Source: Sphingobacterium cavernae (GTDB taxonomy: Bacteria; Bacteroidota; Bacteroidia; Sphingobacteriales; Sphingobacteriaceae). Taken from it: a stretch of 64,000 nucleotides of DNA. The DNA lies in contig NZ_VIQM01000108.1 in NCBI RefSeq assembly GCF_008520265.1, forward strand, positions 1-64,000. The letters are read 5' to 3'. This document shows positions 16,911-27,429 of the stretch, one piece after another. The translations under genes and the position numbers were made by a program. The first letter of the stretch is position 1; each line of letters opens with the position of its first letter. The notes beneath the pieces were generated by a model. That model was not told where the DNA came from and ran no database searches. It saw nothing but the letters and a program-made list of their open reading frames with translations.

Positions 16911-18095
16911 TTAAATTCCTAATTTGGATTTTATTCCTTTTTGGATACCATTTTTGTGTAATAAAATCGAAATAGTTTTATATTTTACAAATTCTTTAGT
17001 TGCGTACATGTAACCTTTGTAATCATTTGATTCACCCCAAGAATTTTTAACAATATAATATTCTTTTCCGTTTTGATCTTTGACTAATCCAACGATGTGC
17101 ATGCCGTGATCATCCGTAGTCGAGTAATCGTCATAAGCAGCTTGACGCATATCTTCTGTTACCTTAGCCTCTGGTTTGGGACCATTAAATAATTCAGCGA
17201 CTTCTTGCGGAGTCATCTTATCCATTTCTTTTTCAGGAACAAAAGCCACTCCGTTTTTCCAGCTAAAGAATTTTTCTGACACATCGGTTGCCCATGCAAC
17301 AGTATAGCCGTTCACCAAAGCATTATCAATGATTTCGGTGATGTCATTCATTGGGACATTGTAAAGACTTTCAAACGACCAGTTATCAGGGATCAATAAC
17401 ACGAATGGTTTGTAGTATTCTTGGGATTTAAACGAACTTATGCCAATGTAATCTTCAGGTTTGATACCAATAACTTGATCTGCCCAAGTGCGCGGTGTGT
17501 AAGTCTTGCCATTGTATTGGAAAGATTTTGGAGGTGTGCCCAAATAAGCATCCATTACGCCGGTAACCGCTTTCTGCCAATTCGGAGTTAGTTTTTTATT
17601 CTTTACAATATTTGCCGTCATGCCATGAAGAATGCTACTCATTTCAGAGAAATTATTTCTTGTCTGTCCTTCACGCAAACCAGTGTAAACATTTTGCGGA
17701 ACTGCACCATACTTGCGATAGATTGTCAATACATCATGCAATTGTCCACCTTCACCTTGAGCTTGATTACCATGCAGCTGGACAAATGTTTTTGCTTTTT
17801 CTAAATACGTGTAATATGCGGTAAAAATTTGTGAAATTTCAACAGGCTGTTTACCCATGCGAATCATTTCAGATTCTAAAAATGAATTTCCTGAGTACGA
17901 CCAACATGTACCAGAAGAACCTTGATCTTTTATGGAAGTATTAGCCAAATTTATTACTTCAGTAAATACAAATCCATCTTTACTTTTGTCACTGACGTTA
18001 TTTTTTAACGCATTAATGAGGTTATCTTGAGCAAAAGTTTGTGACGAAGTAGCCAACAATAATGCGGCTATATAAAAGGATTTTCTCCAGTTCAT
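16911..18095 (-). CDS. Secreted papain-fold (C1) peptidase of the bleomycin hydrolase type
   Basis: 394 residues with a clear signal peptide ending TSSQTFAQ. The catalytic Cys is in IKDQGSSGTCWSYSG with the oxyanion Gln just before it (about Gln57/Cys63), the catalytic His is in DDHGMHIVG, and the Asn is in YIVKNSWG. The layout with long insertions between Cys and His resembles bleomycin hydrolase / PepC aminopeptidases, but those are cytoplasmic, whereas this one is exported. Expected role: peptide trimming in the periplasm or outside. All catalytic residues are present. Confidence 0.9.
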   Translation of the reverse strand: MNWRKSFYIAALLLATSSQTFAQDNLINALKNNVSDKSKDGFVFTEVINLANTSIKDQGSSGTCWSYSGNSFLESEMIRMGKQPVEISQIFTAYYTYLEKAKTFVQLHGNQAQGEGGQLHDVLTIYRKYGAVPQNVYTGLREGQTRNNFSEMSSILHGMTANIVKNKKLTPNWQKAVTGVMDAYLGTPPKSFQYNGKTYTPRTWADQVIGIKPEDYIGISSFKSQEYYKPFVLLIPDNWSFESLYNVPMNDITEIIDNALVNGYTVAWATDVSEKFFSWKNGVAFVPEKEMDKMTPQEVAELFNGPKPEAKVTEDMRQAAYDDYSTTDDHGMHIVGLVKDQNGKEYYIVKNSWGESNDYKGYMYATKEFVKYKTISILLHKNGIQKGIKSKLGI

Positions 18096-18170
18096 AAATT
18101 ATAATTATTAGTTATTTCGATACGAATATAAGTGTTTTGCTAACTTTTTTTTGTAAAAATACTATCGCAA

Positions 18171-21100
18171 TTATTGTTCATTTATATGCAAAGGGAAAAT
18201 AATAAAAAATTTAGTGCCTGAGTTTAATTTGGTTTCATAGCCAATACTACCGCCCAACCCTGTTATAGTCTGTTTTACGAAGGCGAGTCCTAACCCCGTG
18301 CCTGAGGTCTTTGTCGTAAAGTTAGGTTTAAATATTTTTGGTATTACTTCATCTGGTATTCCAAATCCATTATCAATTATTTCCACTAAAACATGTTTGC
18401 TATCATATGGCTTGATGACGATCTGTATTTTGGGTTTACGACGTCCTAATGTGGCTTCAATAGCGTTTTTAATCAGATTATTGAATGTCCGAATTACTTG
18501 GTCTCTATCTCCGAAAATTTCTATTCTATTGCCGAAATTCGTCTCATTAATTAAATCAATTTTGACATTTGGAAGATTGTCATATACGTGAATCGATTTA
18601 TTGATTTTTTCGATTAAGTTCAGAATAGTGTATTTAGCTTCAGGTAATTTGGCGAATGCTGAAAATTCAGAAGCAATTCGTGCTAAAGTTTCAATTTGTT
18701 CGATGAATGAATTTGAAATCTTTTCAAATCTTTCTGGAAATCTGCTATCATTATCTTTGAAAGATTTATTGAGTTGCTGAATCCCCAATTTCATTGGTGT
18801 CAATGGATTCTTAATCTCATGCGCCACTTGCTGCGCCATTTCACGCCACACACTCTCGCGCTCAGCATGTCGGAGTTGCTTAGCATGCTCTTCCAATTTT
18901 ACCAACATATAATTATATTCTTTGACCAGCAGACCTATCTCGTCATCCTTTTCCCAAAACAAGGATTCATTAGGCTTATCAGAAATGTTTGTTTGGGAAA
19001 GTTTACGTCGAATCATTTGGAGTGGTTCGGTAATTTTGTTGGAAATGTACAAGGATAAGAAAGCAAAAATGATTAGGATTATAGTGAAGATATTCAAGAT
19101 TGTCTTCAACAAAATATTGGTACTCTCATTTTCCACTTCTTGATAATTGAAATATGGTATTCCAAGATATGCTATCGTTTTATAATTAGAATCTTTTATA
19201 GTTGCGTACGCGCTTTCATAATTAAAATCTATGATTTGCTCTTCGAGCAGTGTTTCATTTTTCTTCAATACATTCATCTCCAAATATGCATGAGGATTGA
19301 TATATGATGAGACTAAGTTATGGTTGTAAATATTAGGTTTTGTAGTAAAGAATAACTTCCCATTTTTGTCATACAAGTTGAAATCTGTCACGACAACATC
19401 AGTCAAAGTAGTCATAACTTTATGAAGTGAGGAAATGTGGGTATATGATGTATCTTTAGATGATATACTTTCCAAATTCTGAACTACCTGTGCGATATAA
19501 GCTAATTTTTGGTCTTTTCTGCTTTGTGCGGTTTGTATTCGTATACTATAAAAGCTTATGATCCCAGAAATAATAATTGCGATCAAAACAGAACTTATTA
19601 CTAGCGTCTGAATGCGGGAGCTGTATCTGATTTGTGCAAGTGTGTATCGTAATCGTAAATATAAATTGATGATTGATACATCTTGTTGTAAATATATAGG
19701 TATTATTTTCGCAAGGAATCTAACAAAATTGATGATTATGTATAAGAATAAAAATGTGATGGACACGACTGTAATAAATTGCCAATAGGATTGAATTGGC
19801 TTACTGATTAGAAGTGTCGTATGTTGATCTGGACGAAAAATAATATGTTGATAATCATCATTGTCATCGATAACGATAAATTCCTCTGTCTTTTGATTAT
19901 AATATGGATCTCTGTTGGAGTAAGTGTATTTTCCGTTCTGACTGATTAGAATACCGTTTTTATAGATTGCAAAATTGTAATCTTTTGTTCTTGAATGTTC
20001 AAAAGTTTCCGCATTATTATCCGTTAAAAATGGAATAAAAGTGGTAATACTGTTTAGGTTTTTTTTGAGATTAATAATAATAGAATAATTATTCCCTCGA
20101 ATATCTTGTGAATTAAGTAATGTGAAGTAATCGTAATAACCGATTTCTGTTTTAGACTTATAAAACGATGTGGTATAATTTACTTTTGTAGCATTTGATA
20201 TTACTTTTTCTCTAAAATCTGCTAAAGGATTAGAAAAATAATTAATTAGCGGCTTCCCGTTGAAATAATAATACATCGAATAATTGTAGTTTGTGAGATA
20301 TCCTACCAAATAGTTCTTCTGAATATAATCATCAATTAATTGTGAATTAGGATTTACACTAGCAAGCTCTATTAATTTTTTAAGTTGCTCATCATTCTGA
20401 ATTCTATTTTCTATTTCTGCAAAGTGAGAAATAGCTTCAACATCATCATCAGCTTCTAAATTTAGAAGCATTAACTTCATATGTTCACGGTTATTTTCAT
20501 TGATTGCCTCGGCATATTTAATAGTTGTAATACAAGCTAATGTAAGTACGGTGATTATTTGCGTATAAATATTGTTGTATTTCAACATCGACTTATCAAA
20601 AGATTGCATCATTATCAAAATACCAATGAGCACATTGATTAATGAAAAATCTTGATAAAAACCACTTACAATTAAAGCTGTTACTAACGCAATAAGTTGA
20701 ATATTAAGATTCGTTGTTGCTTTTGGCGTTAGAATTTTACCCACAAAAACCACAATGTCAGCAATCAAAATAACTGCGAAAACAATTATAGAATAAATAA
20801 GTATGTGATAGAATGTGAAGTCGTAAGTGAAAAAAAGCGTTATTAGATCTTCTGTAGAAAAAGAAGAGTGTGTAATCAGCGTTGCAAGTTGACTAAACAA
20901 TTGATTGTACAAGAAATAAACACCAAGTAGTATGAGTAGATAAACCCAGTTTCGGATATTTCGCTTAAGTAATATCTCAGGTAAAACGATGTGTTGTTTG
21001 ATAAATATGCAATAACATACTAACCACAAGAGTACAATTGAATTTACCAAGAACGACCAAAGGTTGGGCGCTAGGTAGCTGTAGGCATAAGTGCGTGGAG

Positions 21101-21914
21101 AAAATAATTTGTAGTCTGATATTTGCGACAACCAATTTGTCTCCAAATCAATAATCCGTATTACAACGAATGTAAATGTCAATAAAATTATTGACAATAA
21201 GGGTTTGCCTTTTCGTGCTAATCCAACACAAATGCTACTAATTAATATTACACAACAAATAGTTCCTAATACCCAGCATATCAGTTGAATATTTAAATAT
21301 ATATTATTGTATTTATTACTTTTAAGCTTGACGGAAAAAAGATAGTCATTGTCGATAGAGTAAATATTTTGAATATCATCGCTGTCACCAAATTTTGCTA
21401 CTTGAAGCTGGGTTTTAGCAGTTGCACCTATATAATGTTGATCGTTTTTCGCTTTGTAATTTGTATTGTACTGCCTTTCTATGGGGATGAGTGCAAGAAT
21501 ATTTAGCTCATTTGCTAATTTTTTCTTTTTTACGAGAAAAGAAAAGTTGTCTGCGTAAATATAGGATGTACCATCTTTAAGACCAGCTTCTGTATCGGGA
21601 ACATAGATATTTGATGCCCAAAAAATCGGTTTGGATTTTTTATAAATGAATAAATAAATCTGTTGTTGCTCGTATTCATTGGCAATTTCTCGAACTTGTA
21701 AAGGATAACGTTCGCTATTTACAAAGGTCTTGTTGAGAATCGAATCGGAAAAAATACCTTCAATGAGTTTTTCTTTCTGATGTAAATTCGAAGCAAATTT
21801 TTTACTTTCTAGATCTAAAATGTCTTTGTCTGTAATAGCGTTTTTGACGGTGACGGCTGTTGCAAAAAATAAAAGGGTAAGTACGAATAAAAGTATTCGG
21901 AGTTTGTTTTTCAT
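18171..21914 (-). CDS. Very large multi-membrane-span sensor histidine kinase
   Basis: 1247 residues. The first ~1000 contain roughly ten or more hydrophobic membrane segments, in two blocks separated by extracytoplasmic stretches. Then comes a HAMP-like region (KITEPLQMIRRKLSQ, KDDEIGLLVKEYN), the phosphoacceptor helix MAQQVAHEIKNPLTPMKLGI, and an HATPase with N box NNLIKNAIEAT, G1 EIIDNGFGIP and G2 SGTGLGLAFVK. The kinase core resembles NtrY. No response regulator is adjacent, so its partner is elsewhere. ATG at 21914; 75 bases downstream of it on the same strand lies the secreted peptidase gene. Confidence 0.9.
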   Translation of the reverse strand: MKNKLRILLFVLTLLFFATAVTVKNAITDKDILDLESKKFASNLHQKEKLIEGIFSDSILNKTFVNSERYPLQVREIANEYEQQQIYLFIYKKSKPIFWASNIYVPDTEAGLKDGTSYIYADNFSFLVKKKKLANELNILALIPIERQYNTNYKAKNDQHYIGATAKTQLQVAKFGDSDDIQNIYSIDNDYLFSVKLKSNKYNNIYLNIQLICWVLGTICCVILISSICVGLARKGKPLLSIILLTFTFVVIRIIDLETNWLSQISDYKLFSPRTYAYSYLAPNLWSFLVNSIVLLWLVCYCIFIKQHIVLPEILLKRNIRNWVYLLILLGVYFLYNQLFSQLATLITHSSFSTEDLITLFFTYDFTFYHILIYSIIVFAVILIADIVVFVGKILTPKATTNLNIQLIALVTALIVSGFYQDFSLINVLIGILIMMQSFDKSMLKYNNIYTQIITVLTLACITTIKYAEAINENNREHMKLMLLNLEADDDVEAISHFAEIENRIQNDEQLKKLIELASVNPNSQLIDDYIQKNYLVGYLTNYNYSMYYYFNGKPLINYFSNPLADFREKVISNATKVNYTTSFYKSKTEIGYYDYFTLLNSQDIRGNNYSIIINLKKNLNSITTFIPFLTDNNAETFEHSRTKDYNFAIYKNGILISQNGKYTYSNRDPYYNQKTEEFIVIDDNDDYQHIIFRPDQHTTLLISKPIQSYWQFITVVSITFLFLYIIINFVRFLAKIIPIYLQQDVSIINLYLRLRYTLAQIRYSSRIQTLVISSVLIAIIISGIISFYSIRIQTAQSRKDQKLAYIAQVVQNLESISSKDTSYTHISSLHKVMTTLTDVVVTDFNLYDKNGKLFFTTKPNIYNHNLVSSYINPHAYLEMNVLKKNETLLEEQIIDFNYESAYATIKDSNYKTIAYLGIPYFNYQEVENESTNILLKTILNIFTIILIIFAFLSLYISNKITEPLQMIRRKLSQTNISDKPNESLFWEKDDEIGLLVKEYNYMLVKLEEHAKQLRHAERESVWREMAQQVAHEIKNPLTPMKLGIQQLNKSFKDNDSRFPERFEKISNSFIEQIETLARIASEFSAFAKLPEAKYTILNLIEKINKSIHVYDNLPNVKIDLINETNFGNRIEIFGDRDQVIRTFNNLIKNAIEATLGRRKPKIQIVIKPYDSKHVLVEIIDNGFGIPDEVIPKIFKPNFTTKTSGTGLGLAFVKQTITGLGGSIGYETKLNSGTKFFIIFPLHINEQ

Positions 21915-22044
21915 GCTTTACGACGCTAACTTTTGTTTATTGCTACTGACAAATATTTGGAGACAGTTTAAGATAAAAATAACATAATTTATCCAAACAA
22001 AACTAAGGAACATATAATCTTCGAATAAGTTTTATTTTCAGAAT

Positions 22045-22881
22045 TTATTTTGCCGTTGGGAGGTTTAATTCTTCGCTGCCCCATTCGGACCAAGAACCAT
22101 CATAAACTCTTATTTTTTCATATCCAATCAAATGGCTTGCAAAGGCCAAGATGGATGCGGTTATTCCTGACCCACAACTGAAAATATATTCTTCAACCTC
22201 TGGTCCTATATGTTTAAAGAAACGAGCGATTTTTTCCTTATCTCCGTAAAATTTTCCATCCAATAATTCCTCAAAGGGAATATTATTGGAGTGGGGGATA
22301 TGTCCACTTTTTAAACCTTGTCTTGGCTCTGGAGCTACACCTGTAAATCTCGCTTTGCTTCTAGCGTCAAATATTTGGATAAAATCCTTTTGGTAATTTT
22401 CAAGAATATATTCTTTATCTGCGTACCAGGATACGTTGAAATTGGCTTTGAAATTTCCTTTTTCTATCGGCTCTCTATAACGCTCTGTCAAAGGAAACTC
22501 TTTCTCTTTCCAAGCGGGCAAGCCACCATTTAATACATGTACATTATCAAATCCCATTACTTTGAACATCCACCAGGCGCGTGGACTCGAGTAAATTCCC
22601 CAGCGATCATACAACACTACCGTACTATCTTGATTGATGCCAAGGGCTTGCATTTCTTTCTCAAATATTTCTGCGGACACCAGCGTATGCGGTAATTTAG
22701 AATTTTTGTCCGATAATTTTCCTTCAATAGCAAAGAATAATGAATTCGGAATAAGCTCCAATGGCTCATCTCGAAGTGATTGGCCGACTTTATCAATTGT
22801 ACAATTTAGCAAAACAATGGACTTGTCATTTAATGCAATCGCAAGTTCCTGAGTCGTGATAAGAGAAGAGTTAAATACCAT
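22045..22881 (-). CDS. Sulfurtransferase with two rhodanese domains
   Basis: 278 residues; two rhodanese modules as in thiosulfate / 3-mercaptopyruvate sulfurtransferases (SseA type). The inactive N-terminal module carries VVLYDRWGIYSSPRAWWMFK and HVLNGGLPAWK; the catalytic C-terminal one carries IFDARSKARFTG, LKSGHIPHSNNIPF and the active-site loop SCGSGITASI with the persulfide Cys (about Cys233). The CGSG loop is more like the mercaptopyruvate type, but substrate choice is uncertain. No signal peptide, so cytoplasmic. Separate from rpsA, which ends at its own terminator upstream. Confidence 0.92.
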   Translation of the reverse strand: MVFNSSLITTQELAIALNDKSIVLLNCTIDKVGQSLRDEPLELIPNSLFFAIEGKLSDKNSKLPHTLVSAEIFEKEMQALGINQDSTVVLYDRWGIYSSPRAWWMFKVMGFDNVHVLNGGLPAWKEKEFPLTERYREPIEKGNFKANFNVSWYADKEYILENYQKDFIQIFDARSKARFTGVAPEPRQGLKSGHIPHSNNIPFEELLDGKFYGDKEKIARFFKHIGPEVEEYIFSCGSGITASILAFASHLIGYEKIRVYDGSWSEWGSEELNLPTAK

Positions 22882-22910
22882 GGTTAAAATTACAAATGCT
22901 TTCTTACAAA

Positions 22911-22943
22911 AGCAAAAAGCTCCAATCTTTCGATTGGAGCTTT
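22911..22943 (-). terminator. Terminator of rpsA
   Basis: A 12-bp stem AAAGCTCCAATC / GATTGGAGCTTT with a 4-base loop, followed on the minus strand by TTGCTTTT, about 28 bases after the rpsA stop. Confidence 0.8.
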
Positions 22944-22971
22944 CATATATTTAGTTAGTGACTAAAAAAAA

Positions 22972-24900
22972 TTATTTTTTGTCGCCACCTTCCATTTGCT
23001 CTTTTAATTGAGCTAATACATCTAAATCACCTAAAGTAGATTTCTCAACTGAATCTTTTACTTTTTTCACTGCGTTAGAAGCTGATTTAGCATCTTTTTT
23101 GCGTGAGTTAGATTCTTCTTTGCGAGCTTCTTCTTTAGCTTCTTCCCAGATACGTGAGTGAGAAATAACTAAACGTTTGTTCTCTTTGTTAAATTCAATG
23201 ATTTTGAATTCTTGTGTATCATCAACTTTCAATGAAGTACCGTCTTCTTTTACAGAGTGCTTAGAAGGACAGAAACCTTCAACACCGTATTGTAAAGCTA
23301 CGATATCACCTTTGTCACCAACTTTGATTACAGTTCCTTCGTGGATCGAACCTTCAGTGAAGATAGTTTCGAAAGTATCCCAAGGATTTTCTTCTAATTG
23401 TTTGTGACCTAAAGATAACTTGCGGTTTTCTTCGTCTAATTCTAATACAACTACTTCTAGAGCTTCACCTACTTTAGTGAATTCGTTAGGGTGGTTGATT
23501 TTTTTAGACCATGATAAGTCAGAGATGTGGATCAAACCGTCGATACCGTCTTCTAATTCAACAAATACACCGAAGTTAGTCATGTTTTTAACAACAGCTT
23601 TTTGTTTAGAACCTACAGGGTAACGCTCAGTGATGTTTTTCCAAGGATCTGGAGTCAATTGTTTGATACCTAAGCTCATTTTACGCTCATCGCGATCTAA
23701 TGTTAAGATTTGAGCTTCGATTTCGTCACCTACTTTTAAGAACTCTTGAGGAGAACGTAAGTTTTGTGACCATGACATTTCAGACACGTGAATTAAACCT
23801 TCAACACCTGGGATGATTTCTAAGAAAGCACCGTAATCAGCAACTGTTACGATTTTTCCTTTAACTTTAGAACCGATAGCTAACGCTGTGTCTAAAGATT
23901 CCCAAGGGTGAGCTGATAATTGTTTTAAACCTAATGCGATACGTTTTTTCTCATCATCAAAGTCTAATACTACGACGTTGATCGTTTGATCAAGTGCTAA
24001 TACTTCTTTTGGATGCTCGATACGACCCCATGAGATGTCAGTAATGTGAAGTAAACCGTCAACACCACCTAAGTCGATGAACACACCGAAGTCAGTGATA
24101 TTTTTAACAGTACCTTCTAATACTTGACCTTTTTCTAATTTAGCAACGATTTCTGATTTTTGGTTTTCTAAATCGTCTTCAATTAATACTTTGTGAGATA
24201 CTACTACGTTTTTGAACTCGTGGTTGATTTTTACAACTTTGAATTCCATAGTTTTACCTACGTACACATCGTAATCACGGATAGGTTTGATATCGATTTG
24301 AGATCCAGGTAAGAAAGCTTCTACACCTTTGATGTCTACGATTAAACCACCTTTAGTACGAGATTTAACGAAACCGTCGATGATTGCATCATTTTCTAAT
24401 GCATCATTGATAGCTTCCCATGATTTTTGAGTTTTTGCACGCTTACGTGATAATACTAATTGACCATTTGCATCCTCTTGAGATTCAACAAATACATCAA
24501 CAGTATCCCCGATTTTTAATTCAGGAAGATCACGAAACTCAGTTTTTGCTACAAGACCGTCTGATTTGAAACCTACGTTTAATACAACGTCTTTGTTGTT
24601 GATAGATACAACAACACCTTCGATAATTTCACCTTGATTGATTTGGTTGAAAGTACCAGCGTATTGCTCTTCTAATTGAGCACGCTCAGTGTCACTGTAG
24701 TTACCGAAAGCTTTCTCGTCAGCGTCCCAATCGAAATCACCTTCTGGTGTAGACCAAGTAGTTGATTTGATTTGGTCGATCAAAGTTGAATCTGCTTCAG
24801 ACTCAATTGTCTCAGTGTCTTTCACTACTTTAGTGTCAGCACCTTGTAGCTCTGCGTTTTTCGCCGCTAACTCTTTTTCTGCTTCTTGTTTTTTTGCCAT
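22972..24900 (-). CDS. rpsA: 30S ribosomal protein S1
   Basis: 642 residues with six S1 (OB-fold) repeats. Repeats three to five are the most canonical: GTVKNITDFGVFIDLGGVDG, KIVTVADYGAFLEIIPGVEG and VVKNMTNFGVFVELEDGIDG. Repeats one and two (GVVVSINNKDVVLNVG, GFVKSRTKGGLIVDIKG) are the divergent ribosome-binding ones. The acidic 80-residue N-terminal extension and the Lys/Glu-rich C-terminal tail are longer than in E. coli S1 and common in Bacteroidetes. S1 helps mRNA reach the ribosome, notable in a phylum that makes little use of Shine-Dalgarno pairing. Monocistronic. Confidence 0.97.
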   Translation of the reverse strand: MAKKQEAEKELAAKNAELQGADTKVVKDTETIESEADSTLIDQIKSTTWSTPEGDFDWDADEKAFGNYSDTERAQLEEQYAGTFNQINQGEIIEGVVVSINNKDVVLNVGFKSDGLVAKTEFRDLPELKIGDTVDVFVESQEDANGQLVLSRKRAKTQKSWEAINDALENDAIIDGFVKSRTKGGLIVDIKGVEAFLPGSQIDIKPIRDYDVYVGKTMEFKVVKINHEFKNVVVSHKVLIEDDLENQKSEIVAKLEKGQVLEGTVKNITDFGVFIDLGGVDGLLHITDISWGRIEHPKEVLALDQTINVVVLDFDDEKKRIALGLKQLSAHPWESLDTALAIGSKVKGKIVTVADYGAFLEIIPGVEGLIHVSEMSWSQNLRSPQEFLKVGDEIEAQILTLDRDERKMSLGIKQLTPDPWKNITERYPVGSKQKAVVKNMTNFGVFVELEDGIDGLIHISDLSWSKKINHPNEFTKVGEALEVVVLELDEENRKLSLGHKQLEENPWDTFETIFTEGSIHEGTVIKVGDKGDIVALQYGVEGFCPSKHSVKEDGTSLKVDDTQEFKIIEFNKENKRLVISHSRIWEEAKEEARKEESNSRKKDAKSASNAVKKVKDSVEKSTLGDLDVLAQLKEQMEGGDKK

Positions 24901-26425
24901 TAATTAATTTTCTCCTTTTCCCTACATTGTAGGAAGTGCAAAGATACGAAAAACTTTTATTTACAATTATTTATGTGAAAAAAGTTTTTAGAAAATATCA
25001 AAGCTTTGTGTTTTCCTGTGCTAGTGTATAATTGATAATTTTTACTAAATCTTTTTCACTGAAAGGTTTCATAATCACATTGTCAAAGAATTCGTTACGT
25101 TTTTTTTCTAATTCTTTTATTTGTTCGTAATAAGATGACGTTGCTATTATTTTTGTAAGTTTTAATTTGGGTAATTGCCTAATGTAGACTAATAATTCAT
25201 CTCCTCTCATAATCGGCATATTAATATCTGTTATTATAATATTCGGCGTGTAGTCTTTCAATATTTCCAAAGCTTCTAGACCATTCGAAGCAGTTTTCAC
25301 ATGTTTAAATGTTTGAAAGAATTGTTTTAAGTATAGAATATTTAAAATATTATCATCAACTAATAGCCATGAAAGATCATCTGGGAAATCAGCTAATGAT
25401 TTCAAATTAGATGACGATTTAACTTTCATTTTAGCTTTAGGAATTGGAATCTCAATGGTAAATGTTGTTCCTATGTTTTCTCTACTTACGAATGAGATTG
25501 TTCCTTGCAATTTACTTACTAATTTTTTTGTGATGTATAATCCGAGGCCTATACCATTGCTGAGTTTGTTTTCATCACTTCGTGTAAAATATTTTTTGAA
25601 AATATGTGGTTGCATTCCTTCTGGAATTACTAAGCCTGAATCAGAAATTTTTATCTGCAGGTTATTTATCTCATTGATCTTAATGTAACAACTGACTTTA
25701 CCCTTGATTGTATATTTAATCCCATTGGAAATTAGATTAGTTAATACTTGTCTAATTTTTAGTTCATCACTGTATATAATAGTTGGAGCTCTCTCATCGA
25801 CTGTGACTTCAAAATCAATGTTCTTTATTTCAGCTTGGCTTTTATGTATGTGGTAAATATCATTTGCTAAATCATTGATATCAAAGTCATGTAAATCCAA
25901 ATTGGAAGTATAATCTATCTTACTCAAATTAAGAATATCATTTATACTGCGAGATGTATTCGTTATATTAGAATAGGCAGAATCTAAGAAAAGCTGTTCT
26001 TTTTCAGAATAAATATTTCCTCTTTTACGCAACAAATCAATTATTCCTATCAGAGAATTAAGGGGATTTCGTATTTCATGACTTATTTCTGCAAGAATAT
26101 CAGACTTTTCTGAAGCAAGTTTGGCTGCATAATGTTGCTCTTGTATCAATTGCTTTTCATAATATCTATTTCTAAATTGATAATAAATCATTATAAAAAT
26201 GAGAATAAAGATAAATACTAAACAAATAATAGTCTGCCAAGTCAGTTTACTGGATTGAATCAATAATTCATCATGCTCACTTCGGAGTAATTTCTTATGA
26301 TTGCCTATCTGATAGTCGTATATTCCTTGTATAGATTGATAAAATACCGTAAAGTAAAGTGAAATGATTAGAAAGAAGTTTACGTTCAGACTTTCTTAAT
26401 GATTCGTATGAAGATCTAAATTCAT

Positions 26426-26432
26426 TAAAATA
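26426..26432. repeat. Target site duplication, left copy
   Basis: TAAAATA immediately outside the left inverted repeat; identical to 27423-27429 on the other side. Confidence 0.85.
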
Positions 26433-26446
26433 ACCCGTTGTGCATT
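26433..26446 (+). repeat. IS982 left terminal inverted repeat
   Basis: ACCCGTTGTGCATT, perfect inverse of 27409-27422. Confidence 0.9.
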
Positions 26447-26529
26447 ATGATTTAGGGATAAAAAAGGAGAAATAAGTTGCTCATTACGCTGATAATCAGT
26501 AAATTGTTTTAACTACAAAACGATTTAGA

Positions 26530-27408
26530 ATGAACAACTTAAGAGCAAATTACGAAAGAATATTGGAAGTTTTAAGAAAAATATCAACAGAGCGGCAATT
26601 ACCCATGCAACGCAGACGTCCAGCTATGAGCGACCTTGAGGTCATCAGCCTGAGTTTAACAGCTGAATATATGGGGATCGACAGTGAGAACGACCTTTTC
26701 CGAAAGCTTCCTTCCTGTTTGCAGGGTAAAATAGAGCGCACTGTATACAATAGAAGAAAGCGGAGATTGATGCTTTACCAGAATGCTATCCGTCTGGAAC
26801 TTGCAGAATCGTTTAATGAATGCGAAGACGTATTTATTGTGGATAGTATGCCTTTGGAAGTCTGTAAAATTGCTCGCAGTTCCCGCTCAAAAATATGCAG
26901 AGAGGAACTTTACAGCATGCCGGCCAAAGGGTACTGTGCCTCGCAAAAGATGTACTATTATGGTTATAAACTTCATGCGGTTTGTTCGTTAAAAGGTGTA
27001 TTTCAGGCTATTGACCTTACTCCGGCAAATGTCCATGATATTCATTATCTGAATGATGTCAGCGATCAGCTCTCGGATTGCACGCTGCTGGGCGATAAGG
27101 GATATCTGTCCGCAGCGGTACAGCTAAGCCTTTTTGAACACGCCAATATCAGGCTGGATACGCCAAAAAGAAATAACCAAAAGGGATGCAAACCTCAATT
27201 CAGCTTGTTCAGAAAATCCAGAAAACGAATTGAAACCTTGTTTTCGCAAATGTGCGACCAGTTTATGGTAAGACGCAATTATGCCAAGTCCTTTGATGGT
27301 TTCAAGACCAGAATACTGACGAAAATTACAGCCATTACGATTGTTCAATACATCAACAAAAATATATTCAACAGGAATATCAACAATTTAAAAATTAGTA
27401 TTATTTAA
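26530..27408 (+). CDS. IS982-family transposase
   Basis: 292 residues, full length for IS982 transposases. The DDE triad is visible: Asp in FIVDSMPLEVCK (about residue 117), Asp in TLLGDKGYLS (about 183), Glu in RKRIETLFSQM (about 237). The stop lies at the right inverted repeat, as in family members. No frame disruption, so probably active. It cuts and pastes the 990-bp element; a promoter may lie in the 83 bases between the left end and the ATG. Confidence 0.95.
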   Translation: MNNLRANYERILEVLRKISTERQLPMQRRRPAMSDLEVISLSLTAEYMGIDSENDLFRKLPSCLQGKIERTVYNRRKRRLMLYQNAIRLELAESFNECEDVFIVDSMPLEVCKIARSSRSKICREELYSMPAKGYCASQKMYYYGYKLHAVCSLKGVFQAIDLTPANVHDIHYLNDVSDQLSDCTLLGDKGYLSAAVQLSLFEHANIRLDTPKRNNQKGCKPQFSLFRKSRKRIETLFSQMCDQFMVRRNYAKSFDGFKTRILTKITAITIVQYINKNIFNRNINNLKISII

Positions 27409-27422
27409 AATGCACAACGGGT
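27409..27422 (-). repeat. IS982 right terminal inverted repeat
   Basis: AATGCACAACGGGT, the inverse complement of the left end. Confidence 0.9.
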
Positions 27423-27429
27423 TAAAATA
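27423..27429. repeat. Target site duplication, right copy
   Basis: TAAAATA, identical to 26426-26432. Confidence 0.85.

Larger units (their letters stand above)
26433..27422 (+). mobile_element. IS982-family insertion sequence, complete
   Basis: 990 bp bounded by 14-bp perfect inverted repeats ACCCGTTGTGCATT (26433-26446 and, inverted, 27409-27422), with a 7-bp direct repeat outside. One intact transposase gene fills most of it, on the plus strand. The size, terminal ACCC and single DDE transposase fit IS982. The coding sequence looks visibly more GC-rich than neighbours. It inserted within the reading frame of a minus-strand histidine kinase gene. Confidence 0.93.
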
